DNA of 64,000 bases from Hymenobacter psychrophilus (GTDB lineage: Bacteria; Bacteroidota; Bacteroidia; Cytophagales; Hymenobacteraceae), in assembly GCF_900107135.1 (NCBI RefSeq), contig NZ_FNOV01000011.1, positions 122,093-186,092 on the forward strand, given 5' to 3'. The notes under the pieces are model-generated. The model did no database searches. It was given only the letters and a program-made list of their open reading frames with translations, and had not been told where the DNA came from. A program made the translations under genes and the position numbers. Positions 49,835 to 58,536 of the stretch are shown here, one piece after another (within the stretch, counting starts at the first letter, position 1; each line of letters opens with the position of its first letter).

Positions 49835-50233
49835 AGGCGGGGTAGGATAGGGGGATAAAGGATAGGGCAGAATAAGCAGGCCGCCCCGTAACAGGCTGCC
49901 TTGGCTAAAGGCCAGAAGAGCAAATTTACCGAAGCGCGGGCGCTTTTCCTTGTGGGAGCGGCTCCTCAGGTAGCAAGTCGAGCGGAGGGCAGTGGTTCCA
50001 GCAATCAAGGCCCAAGCCAACACCTACCGAACCAGTCTATCCGCTCCCGCCGACCAGGCCCGCGCCCGGCAGCTCACGCCCCGCCGCCCCGCCGCCCCGC
50101 CGCCCCGCCGCCCCGCCGCCCTCAACCGCCAGTTCGGCCGTGGCACCGTGCGCCCCGCCGCCAGCCTAGCCCCGCCTACACCACCCGGCTCGAAGACCTG
50201 CTGCTGGTGGGCTGAAGTGCCAGGTAGACTGCC
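49835..50233. other. Upstream region of hsdR with umuC-like relic
   Basis: Should hold the hsdR promoter. From 50078 to 50120 it is a GC-rich 8-bp tandem repeat (unit CGCCCCGC, about 4-5 copies), followed by the umuC-like 3' relic at 50121. Confidence 0.5.
50121..50215 (+). pseudogene. 3' fragment resembling umuC (Y-family polymerase)
   Basis: Encodes LNRQFGRGTVRPAASLAP in one frame and then, one frame over, SPAYTTRLEDLLLVG plus stop. Both are signatures of the end of the UmuC catalytic subunit of DNA polymerase V (LNxxxGRGT and SPRYTT). Nearly all of the gene is missing and a frameshift separates the two parts. It lies between hsdR and the LuxR-type gene. A second relic is at 61577. Confidence 0.55.
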
Positions 50234-50902
50234 TTAAATCAGGTTAAAGGCGCGCGCATACTGTCCCAGCTCAAACGTCGAGCTGGTTTGCAGCTTCTGG
50301 CGCAAGTTGCGCCGATGCGTATCCACGGTCTGCACCGAGAGAAACAGGTCCTCGGCCAGCACGCCCGAGCTCAGCCCCCGGCTGACGCCCGCCAGCACCT
50401 GCCGCTCCCGCTTGGTGAGGCTGGCGAAACGGGCGGCATGGGTGCGCAGAAAGGTGTTGTCGTCCAGTAGGCGCTGCACCTTACTGGTAATGTGGCTGCT
50501 GGGGTCGATGGGACACGACAAGCAGATGGTGAGTAGCGGCTGCCCCTGCTCCCCTTGCAACAGGATGCGGGCAGTGCTCAGGTGAAGCTCAAAGCAGCCG
50601 TTCGGCCCGGTGCGTACCTGTTGGAAAAAGCTGACGCTATAGTTCAAGTCATTGCGCTCCAGCAAGTCCACAACCTTAGGCACGTACTCCTGCGCTTCGT
50701 CGGGGTTGAAATAACGCGCGTAGTATTCCTCCCCCAGAGCCCTGAGTTCTGGAATCGTAATCTTCAGTGCGGCTAGCCCCCGGCCCGACATATAGAGTAC
50801 CTGTCGGCAGTCGTGGTTGAGCACAATTACCACGCCGGGCAGTGCGTCGGCAACAGGGGCCAGGGCGGCCAGGGTTTCGTCTATGCGTTGAGCGTCGGTC
50901 AT
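50234..50902 (-). CDS. PAS-like sensor with LuxR-type HTH
   Basis: A 222-residue regulator. Residues 1-140 resemble a PAS sensor (GVVIVLNHDCRQVLYMSGRG, then VSFFQQVRTGPNGCFELHLS and ILLQGEQGQPLLTICLS). Residues 158-222 are a LuxR/GerE HTH (LTKRERQVLAGVSRGLSSGV, LSVQTVDTHRRNLRQKL). Start at 50902 (MTDAQRIDETLAAL) fits the domain; no receiver domain is present. Follows the exosortase cluster. A candidate, by class and location only, for the activator of the AATACCT-N6-AGGTATT promoters. Confidence 0.85.
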   Translation of the reverse strand: MTDAQRIDETLAALAPVADALPGVVIVLNHDCRQVLYMSGRGLAALKITIPELRALGEEYYARYFNPDEAQEYVPKVVDLLERNDLNYSVSFFQQVRTGPNGCFELHLSTARILLQGEQGQPLLTICLSCPIDPSSHITSKVQRLLDDNTFLRTHAARFASLTKRERQVLAGVSRGLSSGVLAEDLFLSVQTVDTHRRNLRQKLQTSSTFELGQYARAFNLI

Positions 50903-51045
50903 GGCAGGCAGCAGGGTGGGTACGGGAGCAAAAGAAAGCCTCAGCAAGCAAATGCCGGGCCCCTTGACCCGGGCAATATAAGACTTTCCGTTGCTAGGCC
51001 GAAAGAGCCCAACACCCAACTGCTTGTCGGCCGGCCGTACCCGCC

Positions 51046-51552
51046 TCAACCCGCCTTACTTGCCGGCTGGCCCCGGCCCAGCAGCACCAGCCCATACAGC
51101 AGCAGCAGGGCCAGCGGCGAGCTAACCAAATCCAGCAGGCGGTGGCCCTGCCCGGTGGCCCAGGTCCAGCCGGCCCGCTGGCCGAGCAGTAGCAGGCCCA
51201 CACTCAGGGCCAAGGCCAACCCGTAGCCCAGCGCCAGGGCGCGGCTATGGCGCCCCCGCAGCAGCACCTGTAGCAGCCCCAGGCTCACCCCAATGTAGAG
51301 CAGGCGGTAGCTTAGGCCCACCAGCACCCCGTGGGTGCTCAGGCCCGAGGGCTGCCCCAGCCGCTGGGCCGTGGGGCTTAGGCCACCGAGCACGGCCTGC
51401 CAGCCGCTGGTCAGCCCGGCAAACACCCACGCATCAAACTGGCCCAGCGCAAACAGCCCCAGCCCCAGCGCCCCCGCTACCAGTAGCCGCCCCGGGCTGC
51501 GCCGGGGAGGGCCCACCGGGGCCGGCCGGTCCCCCGATTTTTGGCTAACCAT
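51046..51552 (-). CDS. XrtX-associated-type membrane protein
   Basis: A 168-residue protein with about four membrane spans (LLVAGALGLGLFALGQF; LLYIGVSLGLLQVLLRG; LALGYGLALALSVGLLLL; LALLLLYGLVLLG) and a Ser/Pro-rich N-terminus. Its start lies 8 bp inside the 3' end of the exosortase gene, so the two are translationally coupled. In exosortase clusters of Bacteroidetes a small membrane protein of this type accompanies the protease; I use that context rather than sequence motifs. No catalytic residues are seen. Confidence 0.7.
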   Translation of the reverse strand: MVSQKSGDRPAPVGPPRRSPGRLLVAGALGLGLFALGQFDAWVFAGLTSGWQAVLGGLSPTAQRLGQPSGLSTHGVLVGLSYRLLYIGVSLGLLQVLLRGRHSRALALGYGLALALSVGLLLLGQRAGWTWATGQGHRLLDLVSSPLALLLLYGLVLLGRGQPASKAG

Positions 51553-52105
51553 GGGCCACGGCCGCTGGGTTAGGGTGCAGCCGCACCCACTGGTGCCAGA
51601 GTACCAGAATGGCCCCGTAGGCCACGAAGGTGAAGGTATAGTGGTGGTTGAATTCGACCGTGTGGTACCAGTAGGTGTGGTTGAGGGCCAGGGCGGCAAT
51701 GCGCAGCACATTAATGCCGTAGATGACTGCCAGCCCCAGCGGAATAAACCACCGACGCCGCCGGCCGCTGCCGGGGTAAGCCAGCACGAAGCCGGCAAAC
51801 AGGGCGTAGAGCACCAGCCCGTTGCAGGGGTTGCCCACGTACACGGCCGCCTGGCCCAGCATGGTCACCGTAGTCGGCCCGGCCGGGTCAGTACCGGCCG
51901 CTACGCCTACCAGCCGCAGCAGCCCGGCCGCCACCAGGGCCAAGTTGGCCGAGAGGGCGTCGTCGAGGTGGCCGGCGGGCTCCAGGCCGTGCTCGTAGCC
52001 CAGCACCCAGAGGGCGTAGAAACCCAGGGCCAGCAGCCCAAACCGCACCTGCGGCCGGGCCGCCAGCCACTGCCGGCCCGAATCAAAAGGTAAAGAAGAA
52101 CGCAT
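51545..52105 (-). CDS. xrtX: Exosortase (XrtX-like) cysteine protease/transpeptidase
   Basis: A 186-residue integral-membrane enzyme with at least five spans. The exosortase triad is visible: Cys in NPCNGLVLY (Cys94), Arg in GINVLRIAALALNH (Arg135) and His in HTVEFNHHYTF (His154/155). Exosortases cut a C-terminal sorting signal and anchor the substrate. The likely substrate, the PID-CTERM protein, is encoded 77 bp upstream in the same operon, and a membrane partner overlaps downstream. Start at 52105 is set by the short hydrophilic N-terminus (MRSSLPFDSGRQ). Confidence 0.85.
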   Translation of the reverse strand: MRSSLPFDSGRQWLAARPQVRFGLLALGFYALWVLGYEHGLEPAGHLDDALSANLALVAAGLLRLVGVAAGTDPAGPTTVTMLGQAAVYVGNPCNGLVLYALFAGFVLAYPGSGRRRRWFIPLGLAVIYGINVLRIAALALNHTYWYHTVEFNHHYTFTFVAYGAILVLWHQWVRLHPNPAAVAHG

Positions 52106-52182
52106 ATGACGAAGTAAAAGAGGCGGCAACACGCCGGGCCGATGCGTTGATATCGGCCCGGCGAGTGAAACAAGAGAAAGGC

Positions 52183-52374
52183 CTATTTGCGGGCCCGGTG
52201 CTGGCGCAGGCGCCGCAGGCCGTAAGCGGCCCCGGCGGCCAGCAGCAGGCTGGCCCCGCCATCGATGGGCACGGCCGTGGGCGAGTTGGGCGTCGGCCCG
52301 CCGGGGCCCGGCCCTTGGGCCAGCAAAGCAGTGCTCACCAGTAGCAGGGGCAGGAGGAGAAAGGAAATACGCAT
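52183..52374 (-). CDS. PID-CTERM sorting-signal protein
   Basis: A 63-residue protein with almost nothing but targeting signals: a signal peptide (FLLLPLLLVSTALLAQ), a Pro/Gly-rich linker of about 14 residues, and the C-terminal PID-CTERM triad: PIDGGASLL, a hydrophobic helix (AAGAAYGLRRL) and a basic tail (RQHRARK). PID-CTERM is the recognised exosortase target in Bacteroidetes. The mature part after cleavage would be about 20 residues (GPGPGGPTPNSPTAV), so this looks like a model or dedicated substrate of the adjacent exosortase, not a structural protein. Confidence 0.82.
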   Translation of the reverse strand: MRISFLLLPLLLVSTALLAQGPGPGGPTPNSPTAVPIDGGASLLLAAGAAYGLRRLRQHRARK

Positions 52375-52473
52375 AGTTGCAAGGATTTAAAAGAAGAAGG
52401 TTGAGGAGAGAAAATGTCCCGGCCAGGGGCCCGGCCACCGCTGGGGCGACCGGGCCCTGGGGCTGTTAGGCTA

Positions 52474-55400
52474 CTACTGCACCACCACGCGCTGCACCAC
52501 GGTCTGGCCCCCTGCCAGCGTCACGCGCAGCGCGTACACGCCGGTAGGCAGGCCCTCCAGACTGATGTTGGTTTCGCTAGTCAGCAGCGGCACTGTGCGC
52601 AACTGCTGGCCGATGGCGTTGAGCAGCACGGCCGAAGCCGGTCCGCCCGCCGGACGGCTGATAGTGAGCTGGCCATGGGCCGGGTTGGGGTAAACCCGCA
52701 CCTGGGCCGCCAGCGCCGCCGACCCCGAGGCCAGCACGGCGTTAGGCCGCAGGTTGAGTGCGAAGCGGCCCGATATATGGCGGCTGTCAGCCGTGAAGCC
52801 GTAGCCGGCGGCCGGCAGCTGACGCAAGTCGTGGCGCGTGCCGGTCTGGTTGTCTACCAGCTCCACGAGCGTGGTTGCCGGCAGGTTGGCCAGAATGAAG
52901 GCCGCCAGGGCGAAGCGCCCGGCCTGGGGTAGGTCCACCGTCAGCGGCACGGTCACCGCCTCGTTCGTTAGGGCGGGCAGGCCGTTGATGGCCAGCGCCT
53001 CGCCCGTGGTAGCCACCGAGGCCAGGTTCAGACCCGTCGTGTTAGGCAGCTTCTCGGCATCGTAGTGGTCGTCGCGGCCGGGCGTGGCTCCGGCTTCAAA
53101 GTACACGTAGGTAGGCTCGCGGGTGCCCCGGGCATCCACCAAATCCAGCTGCACGGTGGGCCGGGTGTCGGCCGTGATGCGGTTGAAAGTCGGGTTCTGG
53201 TAGCCCGTCACTCGCCAAGCGTTCTGGAAGCTGAAGCTGGGTACATTCTGGCTCACGCGCAGGAAAAAGCCCTGCATAGCTGGCAGCAGCCCACCGGGCA
53301 GCGTACCGAAACCGTTCTGGTAGAACTGGTAGGTGCCGCCATACTCGCTGCCCGACTTGTACACGTACACGGCATCGATGACACCAGTGGGCAGGCCGTT
53401 GCGGGCCTGGTTCCAGTCGAGCGGGGCCGGGTAAGGGTTGCCCAGCAGCTGCCAGCCGGCGCTGGCCTGGGTACCCCGCGAGAGGGCGCCCACCGGCACC
53501 GTGCCGGTCGAGAGCGTGCCGTTCAGGTCCACCGTTTGGCTGGCAGCCAGGTTCACGGTGTAGCCGCGGCCGGGTACGAGCGCGTTATTCAGGGCGGCGG
53601 GCGAGAAGTAGCCGAACTCGAAGGCGCTGGTAGTGGCGCTGGCACTGGTCAGGCGGGCCTCATCGTAGCCGTACACCGTGGGGAAGGGCATTACGCTGCC
53701 CGGGTCGACGGCCGTGTTATAGGCCGGGTTGACTACGGGTGCGAAGCCACTGGTGGCCAGGTCATTCACCGTGGTGGCCTGCACCGGCGAGCTGTAGTGG
53801 CGGTAGCCCAGGCCGGGGTTCAGGCTGGGGTCAACATAGCGCTGCATGGTGGCCGTACCCGTTACCGTGCCGCTGCCCGAGTTGACCACCATGGCCGTGC
53901 CGCTGGCGTCGGAGCGCAGCGTCAGGGCCTGGCCGTTCAGGTTCAGGTTGCCGGCCCCAGCCACTGTCAGCACCTGGCGCACGCCCACCGGGGCGCTCAG
54001 CGTCAGGGGGCTGTTGCTGGTCGTGCTCAGCTTGCGCACCTGGGCCGGCAGCCCGGTGCCCGTCACCTGGGCCGCCGTGCCGTTGTAGACGTAGCTGGCA
54101 TCGGCGGCCAACGAGCGGGCACCCGTTACCTGCACTGCTCCGGTAATGCCACTGGCCGTAATCCCGTTGGCATCGCAAATCAGCAGCGTACCGCCCGCGG
54201 CGAGCGTGAAGCTGCCGCTGCCCGTCAGCGGCTGGCAGTTGGTATTCAGGCCGCCGCCGTTTTGCACCGTCAGGGACCCGTTCACCACCACTGGCCCGCC
54301 GAGTTGGGCAAAGCCCGTCCCGGTAACGGTAACCGTGTTGTAGGTGCCGGCTGGTATGTTGGTGGGTGTGGTAGCCGTACCGCCGTTGATGGTCAGGTCC
54401 TGTGCGGCCGGGGCTGCGAACTGGATGCTTAACTGGGGCGCGGCCGTGTTGCCGTTACCGGCCTGGTCCTGGGCCACGTTGGCGGCCACGTTCACCGTTA
54501 CCGCACCAGCAGCGGCGGGCGTTACATTGAAGGTGTACGTCGCGCCCAAGCCGCTAAAGCCCGACAGCGTGCCGTTGCTCACCACTACATCAGCGGCCAC
54601 GAAGCCGGTGACGCTTTCGGAGAAGGTGACCGTTACCGGAATCGGTGACACGCTGGTGGGGCTGCTGGCCGAGCTGCTGATAAGCACCGTCGGAACCACT
54701 GTATCAACGATGAATGTGTTGGTGTTCGAATTCGCACTCACGGTTGCGCCGCCGCTCAAGGCCGTCGCATAGGCCGTATGGCTGCCCTGGCTCAGGGCCG
54801 TGGGCTGCACGAAGCTGAAGCTGCCGTTGGTCGCGGCTGTCGTCGTGCCGATGGCCGTGCCGTCCACGTACACCGTCACGGTGCTGGCGGCCGGGGCCGT
54901 GCCTGCGTAGGTGGGCGTGGCTGTGTTCACGAAGCTGCTGTTGACCGGTGCCGTCAGCACCGGTGCTACTGTTGCGCCCGGACTGTAAATGAGCGTGTAG
55001 ACGTTAGACGCCGTGTTGGTGTTGGTGGCCTGGTCCTGCGCTACGTTGGCGGCCACGCTCACCGTCACCGCACCAGCGGCGGCGGGCGTTACATTAAACG
55101 TGTAGGTCGAGCCCGAGCCCGCAAAGCCCGATAGTGTGCCGTTGGTCACGCTTACACTGCCGGCCGCAAAGCCGGTGACCGGGGCCGAAAAAGTGACCGT
55201 ATAGGCAAACGAAGCGGCGGCGCTGGTGCTGCCGCTGGCCCCCGTGCTGCTGCTGACAACCACCGTCGGCGGGGTCTGCCGGTAAATGCCGAAGTTTATC
55301 ATCACCTTCGAGCCATCGCCGACGTTGGTGAATTCCCCACCGACATGCAAGTCGTTGCCTTTCAGCGCCAAGGCATTCACAAAGTTATTCAGACCCGTAC

Positions 55401-57513
55401 CCAGGGTGCTCCAGCTTGTGCCGTTCCACTTGGCTACGCGATTAGCCGGTGCGCCGCCGGCCGTGATGAAAAATCCTCCCGCATAAATATTGCTGTTGCC
55501 GTCTACGGCCAGGGCATTGACTTGGGTGTTCAGGCCCGTGCCCAAGGCGCTCCAGTTCGTGCCGTTCCATTTGGCAATGTAGTTGGCCGAGGCGCCGCCG
55601 GCCTGAGTGAAGCCCCCTCCGGCGTAAACGCTGCCGCTACCATCGACAGTCAGGGCACGGACGAAGCTGTTCAGGCCCGTGCCTAGAGAGGTCCAACTCG
55701 CGCCGTTCCAGCGGGCTACACGATTGGTTGCCGTACCTCCGGCCGTGGTGAAACTCCCTCCCACATAAACACTTCCGCTAGCGTTTGTTACTAGGGCATA
55801 AACTTCTCTATCCGTACCCGTGCCTAAGGGGCTCCAACTCGCGCCGTTCCACTTGGCAATATAGTTGGCTGGCATGCCGCCGGCCGTAGTGAAGAAGCCT
55901 CCCGCGTAAACATTGCTACTGCCGTCTACGGCCAATGCATTGACTTGGGTGTTCATACCCGTGCCCATGGGGCTCCAGTTCGTGCCGTTCCATTTGGCAA
56001 TGTAGTTGGCCGAGGCGCCGCCGGCCTGAGTGAAGAATCCCCCGGCGTAAACGTTGCCGCTGCCGTCCACGGCCAGGGCAAGAACGGGCCCGTTTAAACC
56101 TTCACCCAGGGCACTCCAGCTTGTGCCATCCCACTTGGCGATATAACTGGCCGCCCTGCCGCCCGCCGTAATGAAGGTCCCCCCCGCATACGTATTGCCG
56201 CTGCCGTCCACGGCCAGCGCACTAACGGAGTTGCTCAGGCCAGTTCCCAGGGCGCTCCAGCTCACGCCGTTCCATTTAGCAATATTGGTGACTTGGGTGC
56301 CGCCGGCCGTGTTGAAACTTCCTCCCGCATAAACGTCACCGCTGCCGTCCACGGCCAGCGCACTAACACCCCCATCGTCAAGGCCTGTGCCTAAGGCGTT
56401 CCAACTCGTGCCGTCCCAGCGGGCTATGCGGTTAGCTGGTGTGCCCCCAGCCATAGTGAACTGTCCTCCGACATAAACATTGCCGTTGCCATCCACTATC
56501 AGGTCAGAGACGTTTTGATTCAGGTCCTCACCCAGGGTACTCCAACTCGTGCCGTTCCAACGGACTACACGGTTAGCCGTCGTGCCGCTAGCCGTGCTAA
56601 AGAGGCCTCCAGCATAAACGCTACCGCTACCGTCCACGGCTAGGGCCCTGACGACGATACCGTTACCCAATCCCGTTCCCGGATTGCTCCAGCTCGCGCC
56701 GTCCCACCGGGCAACAACATTGACCGTTGTGCCTCCAGCCGTGCTAAACTGTCCCCCAGCGTAGAGGTTGCCGTTACCGTCTAATGCCAGGGCAAAGGCA
56801 GTATTATTCAGGCCCGTTCCCAGGGCGCTCCAGTTCGTGCCATTCCAGCGGGCTACGCGGTTGGCCAGTGTGCCACCGGCCGTGGTGAACGTCCCCCCCG
56901 CATAAACGTTGCCACTGCCGTCCACGGCCAGGGCAAGGACCGCGTTATTCATACCCGCGCCCAAGGCGCTCCAGCTCGTGCCGTTCCATTTGGCGACGCG
57001 GCTGGCTGGTATGCCGCCGGCCGTAGTGAAAAACCCTCCGGCGTAAACGTTGCCGCTGCCGTCCACAGCTAGAGAATTGACGGCGCTGTTCATACCCGTG
57101 CCCAAGGTACTCCAACTCGTGCCGTTCCAGCGGGCTACACGGTTGGCTGACGTGCCGCCAGCTCTGCTGAAGAGTCCTCCGGCATACACATTGCCGCGAC
57201 CGTCCACCGCCAACGCAATGGCGTTGCCAGTCATACCCAGCAAGTCGAAGCCGTCCTGCCAGTTTTCGTCGCCCGCGCCACTGGGACGGAAAACCGGAGC
57301 ACCCGTATCCGGGTTCTGCCCCATGCGGTAGCCGTCCGTTGAGAAAGAGCCTTTGGCCCCGGGCCGTAGCGTACCGTCCGGGTTAAGCACCTGCCCTACC
57401 GAGGGGGCCTGAGCCCGGCTAAGCACGGGCAGCAGTAGCAGTAGCAACAGCGTCACGCTGGCCAGTAGCCTGCGCCAGCAGGCTACTGGTAAATTGGGAA
57501 GAAACGCGTCCAT
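52474..57513 (-). CDS. Giant T9SS protein with kelch-like repeats
   Basis: A 1679-residue secreted protein. Signal peptide (ASVTLLLLLLLPVLSRAQ), then about 13 repeats of roughly 47 residues, each WNGTSWSxLGxGxNxxVxAL and VDGSGNVYAGG, from about residue 120 to 740; these resemble kelch/beta-propeller blades. Then two bacterial Ig-like regions (FAYTVTFSAPVTGFAAGSV; VTVTFSESVTGFVAADVVV), a left-handed-helix-like segment, and the T9SS type A sorting domain (VRVYPNPAHGQLTISRPAG to VVQRVVVQ). Its repeats are very similar at DNA level. Promoter copy B (58014-58063) lies 500 bp upstream. Confidence 0.88.
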   Translation of the reverse strand: MDAFLPNLPVACWRRLLASVTLLLLLLLPVLSRAQAPSVGQVLNPDGTLRPGAKGSFSTDGYRMGQNPDTGAPVFRPSGAGDENWQDGFDLLGMTGNAIALAVDGRGNVYAGGLFSRAGGTSANRVARWNGTSWSTLGTGMNSAVNSLAVDGSGNVYAGGFFTTAGGIPASRVAKWNGTSWSALGAGMNNAVLALAVDGSGNVYAGGTFTTAGGTLANRVARWNGTNWSALGTGLNNTAFALALDGNGNLYAGGQFSTAGGTTVNVVARWDGASWSNPGTGLGNGIVVRALAVDGSGSVYAGGLFSTASGTTANRVVRWNGTSWSTLGEDLNQNVSDLIVDGNGNVYVGGQFTMAGGTPANRIARWDGTSWNALGTGLDDGGVSALAVDGSGDVYAGGSFNTAGGTQVTNIAKWNGVSWSALGTGLSNSVSALAVDGSGNTYAGGTFITAGGRAASYIAKWDGTSWSALGEGLNGPVLALAVDGSGNVYAGGFFTQAGGASANYIAKWNGTNWSPMGTGMNTQVNALAVDGSSNVYAGGFFTTAGGMPANYIAKWNGASWSPLGTGTDREVYALVTNASGSVYVGGSFTTAGGTATNRVARWNGASWTSLGTGLNSFVRALTVDGSGSVYAGGGFTQAGGASANYIAKWNGTNWSALGTGLNTQVNALAVDGNSNIYAGGFFITAGGAPANRVAKWNGTSWSTLGTGLNNFVNALALKGNDLHVGGEFTNVGDGSKVMINFGIYRQTPPTVVVSSSTGASGSTSAAASFAYTVTFSAPVTGFAAGSVSVTNGTLSGFAGSGSTYTFNVTPAAAGAVTVSVAANVAQDQATNTNTASNVYTLIYSPGATVAPVLTAPVNSSFVNTATPTYAGTAPAASTVTVYVDGTAIGTTTAATNGSFSFVQPTALSQGSHTAYATALSGGATVSANSNTNTFIVDTVVPTVLISSSASSPTSVSPIPVTVTFSESVTGFVAADVVVSNGTLSGFSGLGATYTFNVTPAAAGAVTVNVAANVAQDQAGNGNTAAPQLSIQFAAPAAQDLTINGGTATTPTNIPAGTYNTVTVTGTGFAQLGGPVVVNGSLTVQNGGGLNTNCQPLTGSGSFTLAAGGTLLICDANGITASGITGAVQVTGARSLAADASYVYNGTAAQVTGTGLPAQVRKLSTTSNSPLTLSAPVGVRQVLTVAGAGNLNLNGQALTLRSDASGTAMVVNSGSGTVTGTATMQRYVDPSLNPGLGYRHYSSPVQATTVNDLATSGFAPVVNPAYNTAVDPGSVMPFPTVYGYDEARLTSASATTSAFEFGYFSPAALNNALVPGRGYTVNLAASQTVDLNGTLSTGTVPVGALSRGTQASAGWQLLGNPYPAPLDWNQARNGLPTGVIDAVYVYKSGSEYGGTYQFYQNGFGTLPGGLLPAMQGFFLRVSQNVPSFSFQNAWRVTGYQNPTFNRITADTRPTVQLDLVDARGTREPTYVYFEAGATPGRDDHYDAEKLPNTTGLNLASVATTGEALAINGLPALTNEAVTVPLTVDLPQAGRFALAAFILANLPATTLVELVDNQTGTRHDLRQLPAAGYGFTADSRHISGRFALNLRPNAVLASGSAALAAQVRVYPNPAHGQLTISRPAGGPASAVLLNAIGQQLRTVPLLTSETNISLEGLPTGVYALRVTLAGGQTVVQRVVVQ

Positions 57514-57930
57514 AGAGTGGGGGTGAAAGAAGTGAAGGAAAAAAGGTAATAAGGCTGCCCGGCAGTTCGCCCGGCAACTGGGTATTGCAACTTATTTCTC
57601 CGCCTGTCCCACCGGCATTTCCCTCGTCCCGGAAACGCGAATAGGGGTGTTCAGGCACGCTTACGACCCGCTCCGGGCAGCATGAAAAGCGAAGGGAGCC
57701 GTCCGGCCCGCGGCCCTGGTCATTGTTCGAAAACCGGGGCTTTCAGGCACTAGGGGGAACAGTTGGTTGCCATCGGGGTTGTCGAAGTTGAACCGGCAGC
57801 GGGGTGGCCGCCTCAACAGGTTCAGCGACAATAGCGGGTGGGCTTGACCAGAGCAGAACCGTTTCATGACAGCAGGTAGAAAAGGGTGAACGGAAGAAGG
57901 CCGGACCCTCAGGCAGCAGGCATTGGCCAA

Positions 57931-57960
57931 GCCCGCCCGGCACGGATGCTGCCGGGCCAG
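57931..57960 (-). promoter_or_regulatory. Conserved leader hairpin, copy 1
   Basis: On the minus strand about 55 nt after the promoter-B -7 element. Perfect stem GCCCGGCA / TGCCGGGC with a 7-nt loop. About 24 of 28 bases (CTGGCcCGGCAGCATCCG...CCGGGC) match the same place in the leader of the gene at 61065. Confidence 0.55.
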
Positions 57961-58013
57961 ACGACCGGGGACGAAGGCAGTAATTTTTATTAAAAAAGCC
58001 CTATTTTATATTT

Positions 58014-58063
58014 CAAATATACTATAAAGGGTGCGGGCTCTCCAATACCCGGAAGTAGGTAGT
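58014..58063 (-). promoter_or_regulatory. AATACCT-N6-AGGTATT promoter, copy B
   Basis: On the minus strand: ACTACCT-acttcc-GGGTATT, whose TT overlaps TTG (-33), then 21 bp and a perfect -7 TATATTTG (58014-58021). Points to the giant T9SS gene. Confidence 0.7.
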
Positions 58064-58311
58064 TTTGGCGCCGGGCACACGGTGAAAGCAACGTTATGCT
58101 GGAATTGCGCTTGCTCGGAGCAAAGGGCTAGGTAGCTGTTCACATTCAGCTTTCTGGCCACCCCCAAAAGAAGTAACAGCCTTATTCACTGATTTATATA
58201 GTTGAGTGCAAACAACTGCGCAGTTCCCTCACTGACTTTTACTGAATGCCTGAGTGCGTCAGCAGCTTCGTGGGCAGATTACCAGGCAGATGTTGCGGTG
58301 CGGGTGTGGCG

Positions 58312-58400
58312 GCCCATCGTTGAACGATGTCGCATTAACAGCGCGGGCGACTAAAAGCAGCTATGGGTCTCCACATTCCGGTCCATGGTTCATGAAACTG
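58312..58400. repeat. Decayed relative of the 27687 MITE-like repeat
   Basis: Shares CATCGTTGAACGA, a TCTCCACATT end and the flank GGTTCATGAAACTGCTATG with the repeat at 27687-27804, but the internal sequence has diverged. Confidence 0.5.
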
Positions 58401-58468
58401 CTATGTATCTATGGCCGTTTGGCTTAACTATTAGCGCCCAGGCCAGGAACAGGCCAGCGAGGCTACTA

Positions 58469-58504
58469 AAAAGCCCTCGACCAGCGAACTGGGCAAGGGC
58501 TTTT
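58469..58504 (-). terminator. Terminator of the delta-60-repeat T9SS gene
   Basis: Stem AAAAGCCCT / AGGGCTTTT (9 bp), 33 bp after the stop codon. Confidence 0.8.
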
Positions 58505-58536
58505 AAAACAAAAATACCGGAGCCGGACGGCGGGCC

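Larger units (their letters stand above)
57514..58536. other. 1-kb leader region with promoter B
   Basis: From right to left: decayed MITE-like repeat (58312-58400), promoter B (58014-58063), conserved hairpin (57931-57960) and 415 bp before the giant gene. A minus-strand frame of 89 residues (57661-57930) starts in this leader, but its sequence is not protein-like enough to call. Confidence 0.5.

Noticed and set aside
47198..49858. An 886-codon open frame antisense to hsdR
   Set aside because: HsdR has complete nuclease and helicase motifs; the antisense frame has no recognisable domain and shows a shadow composition.
57661..57930. An 89-codon frame in the leader of the giant T9SS gene
   Set aside because: Arg/Pro/Phe-rich, no protein-like pattern, and it overlaps an alternative frame of equal quality; more likely untranslated leader.
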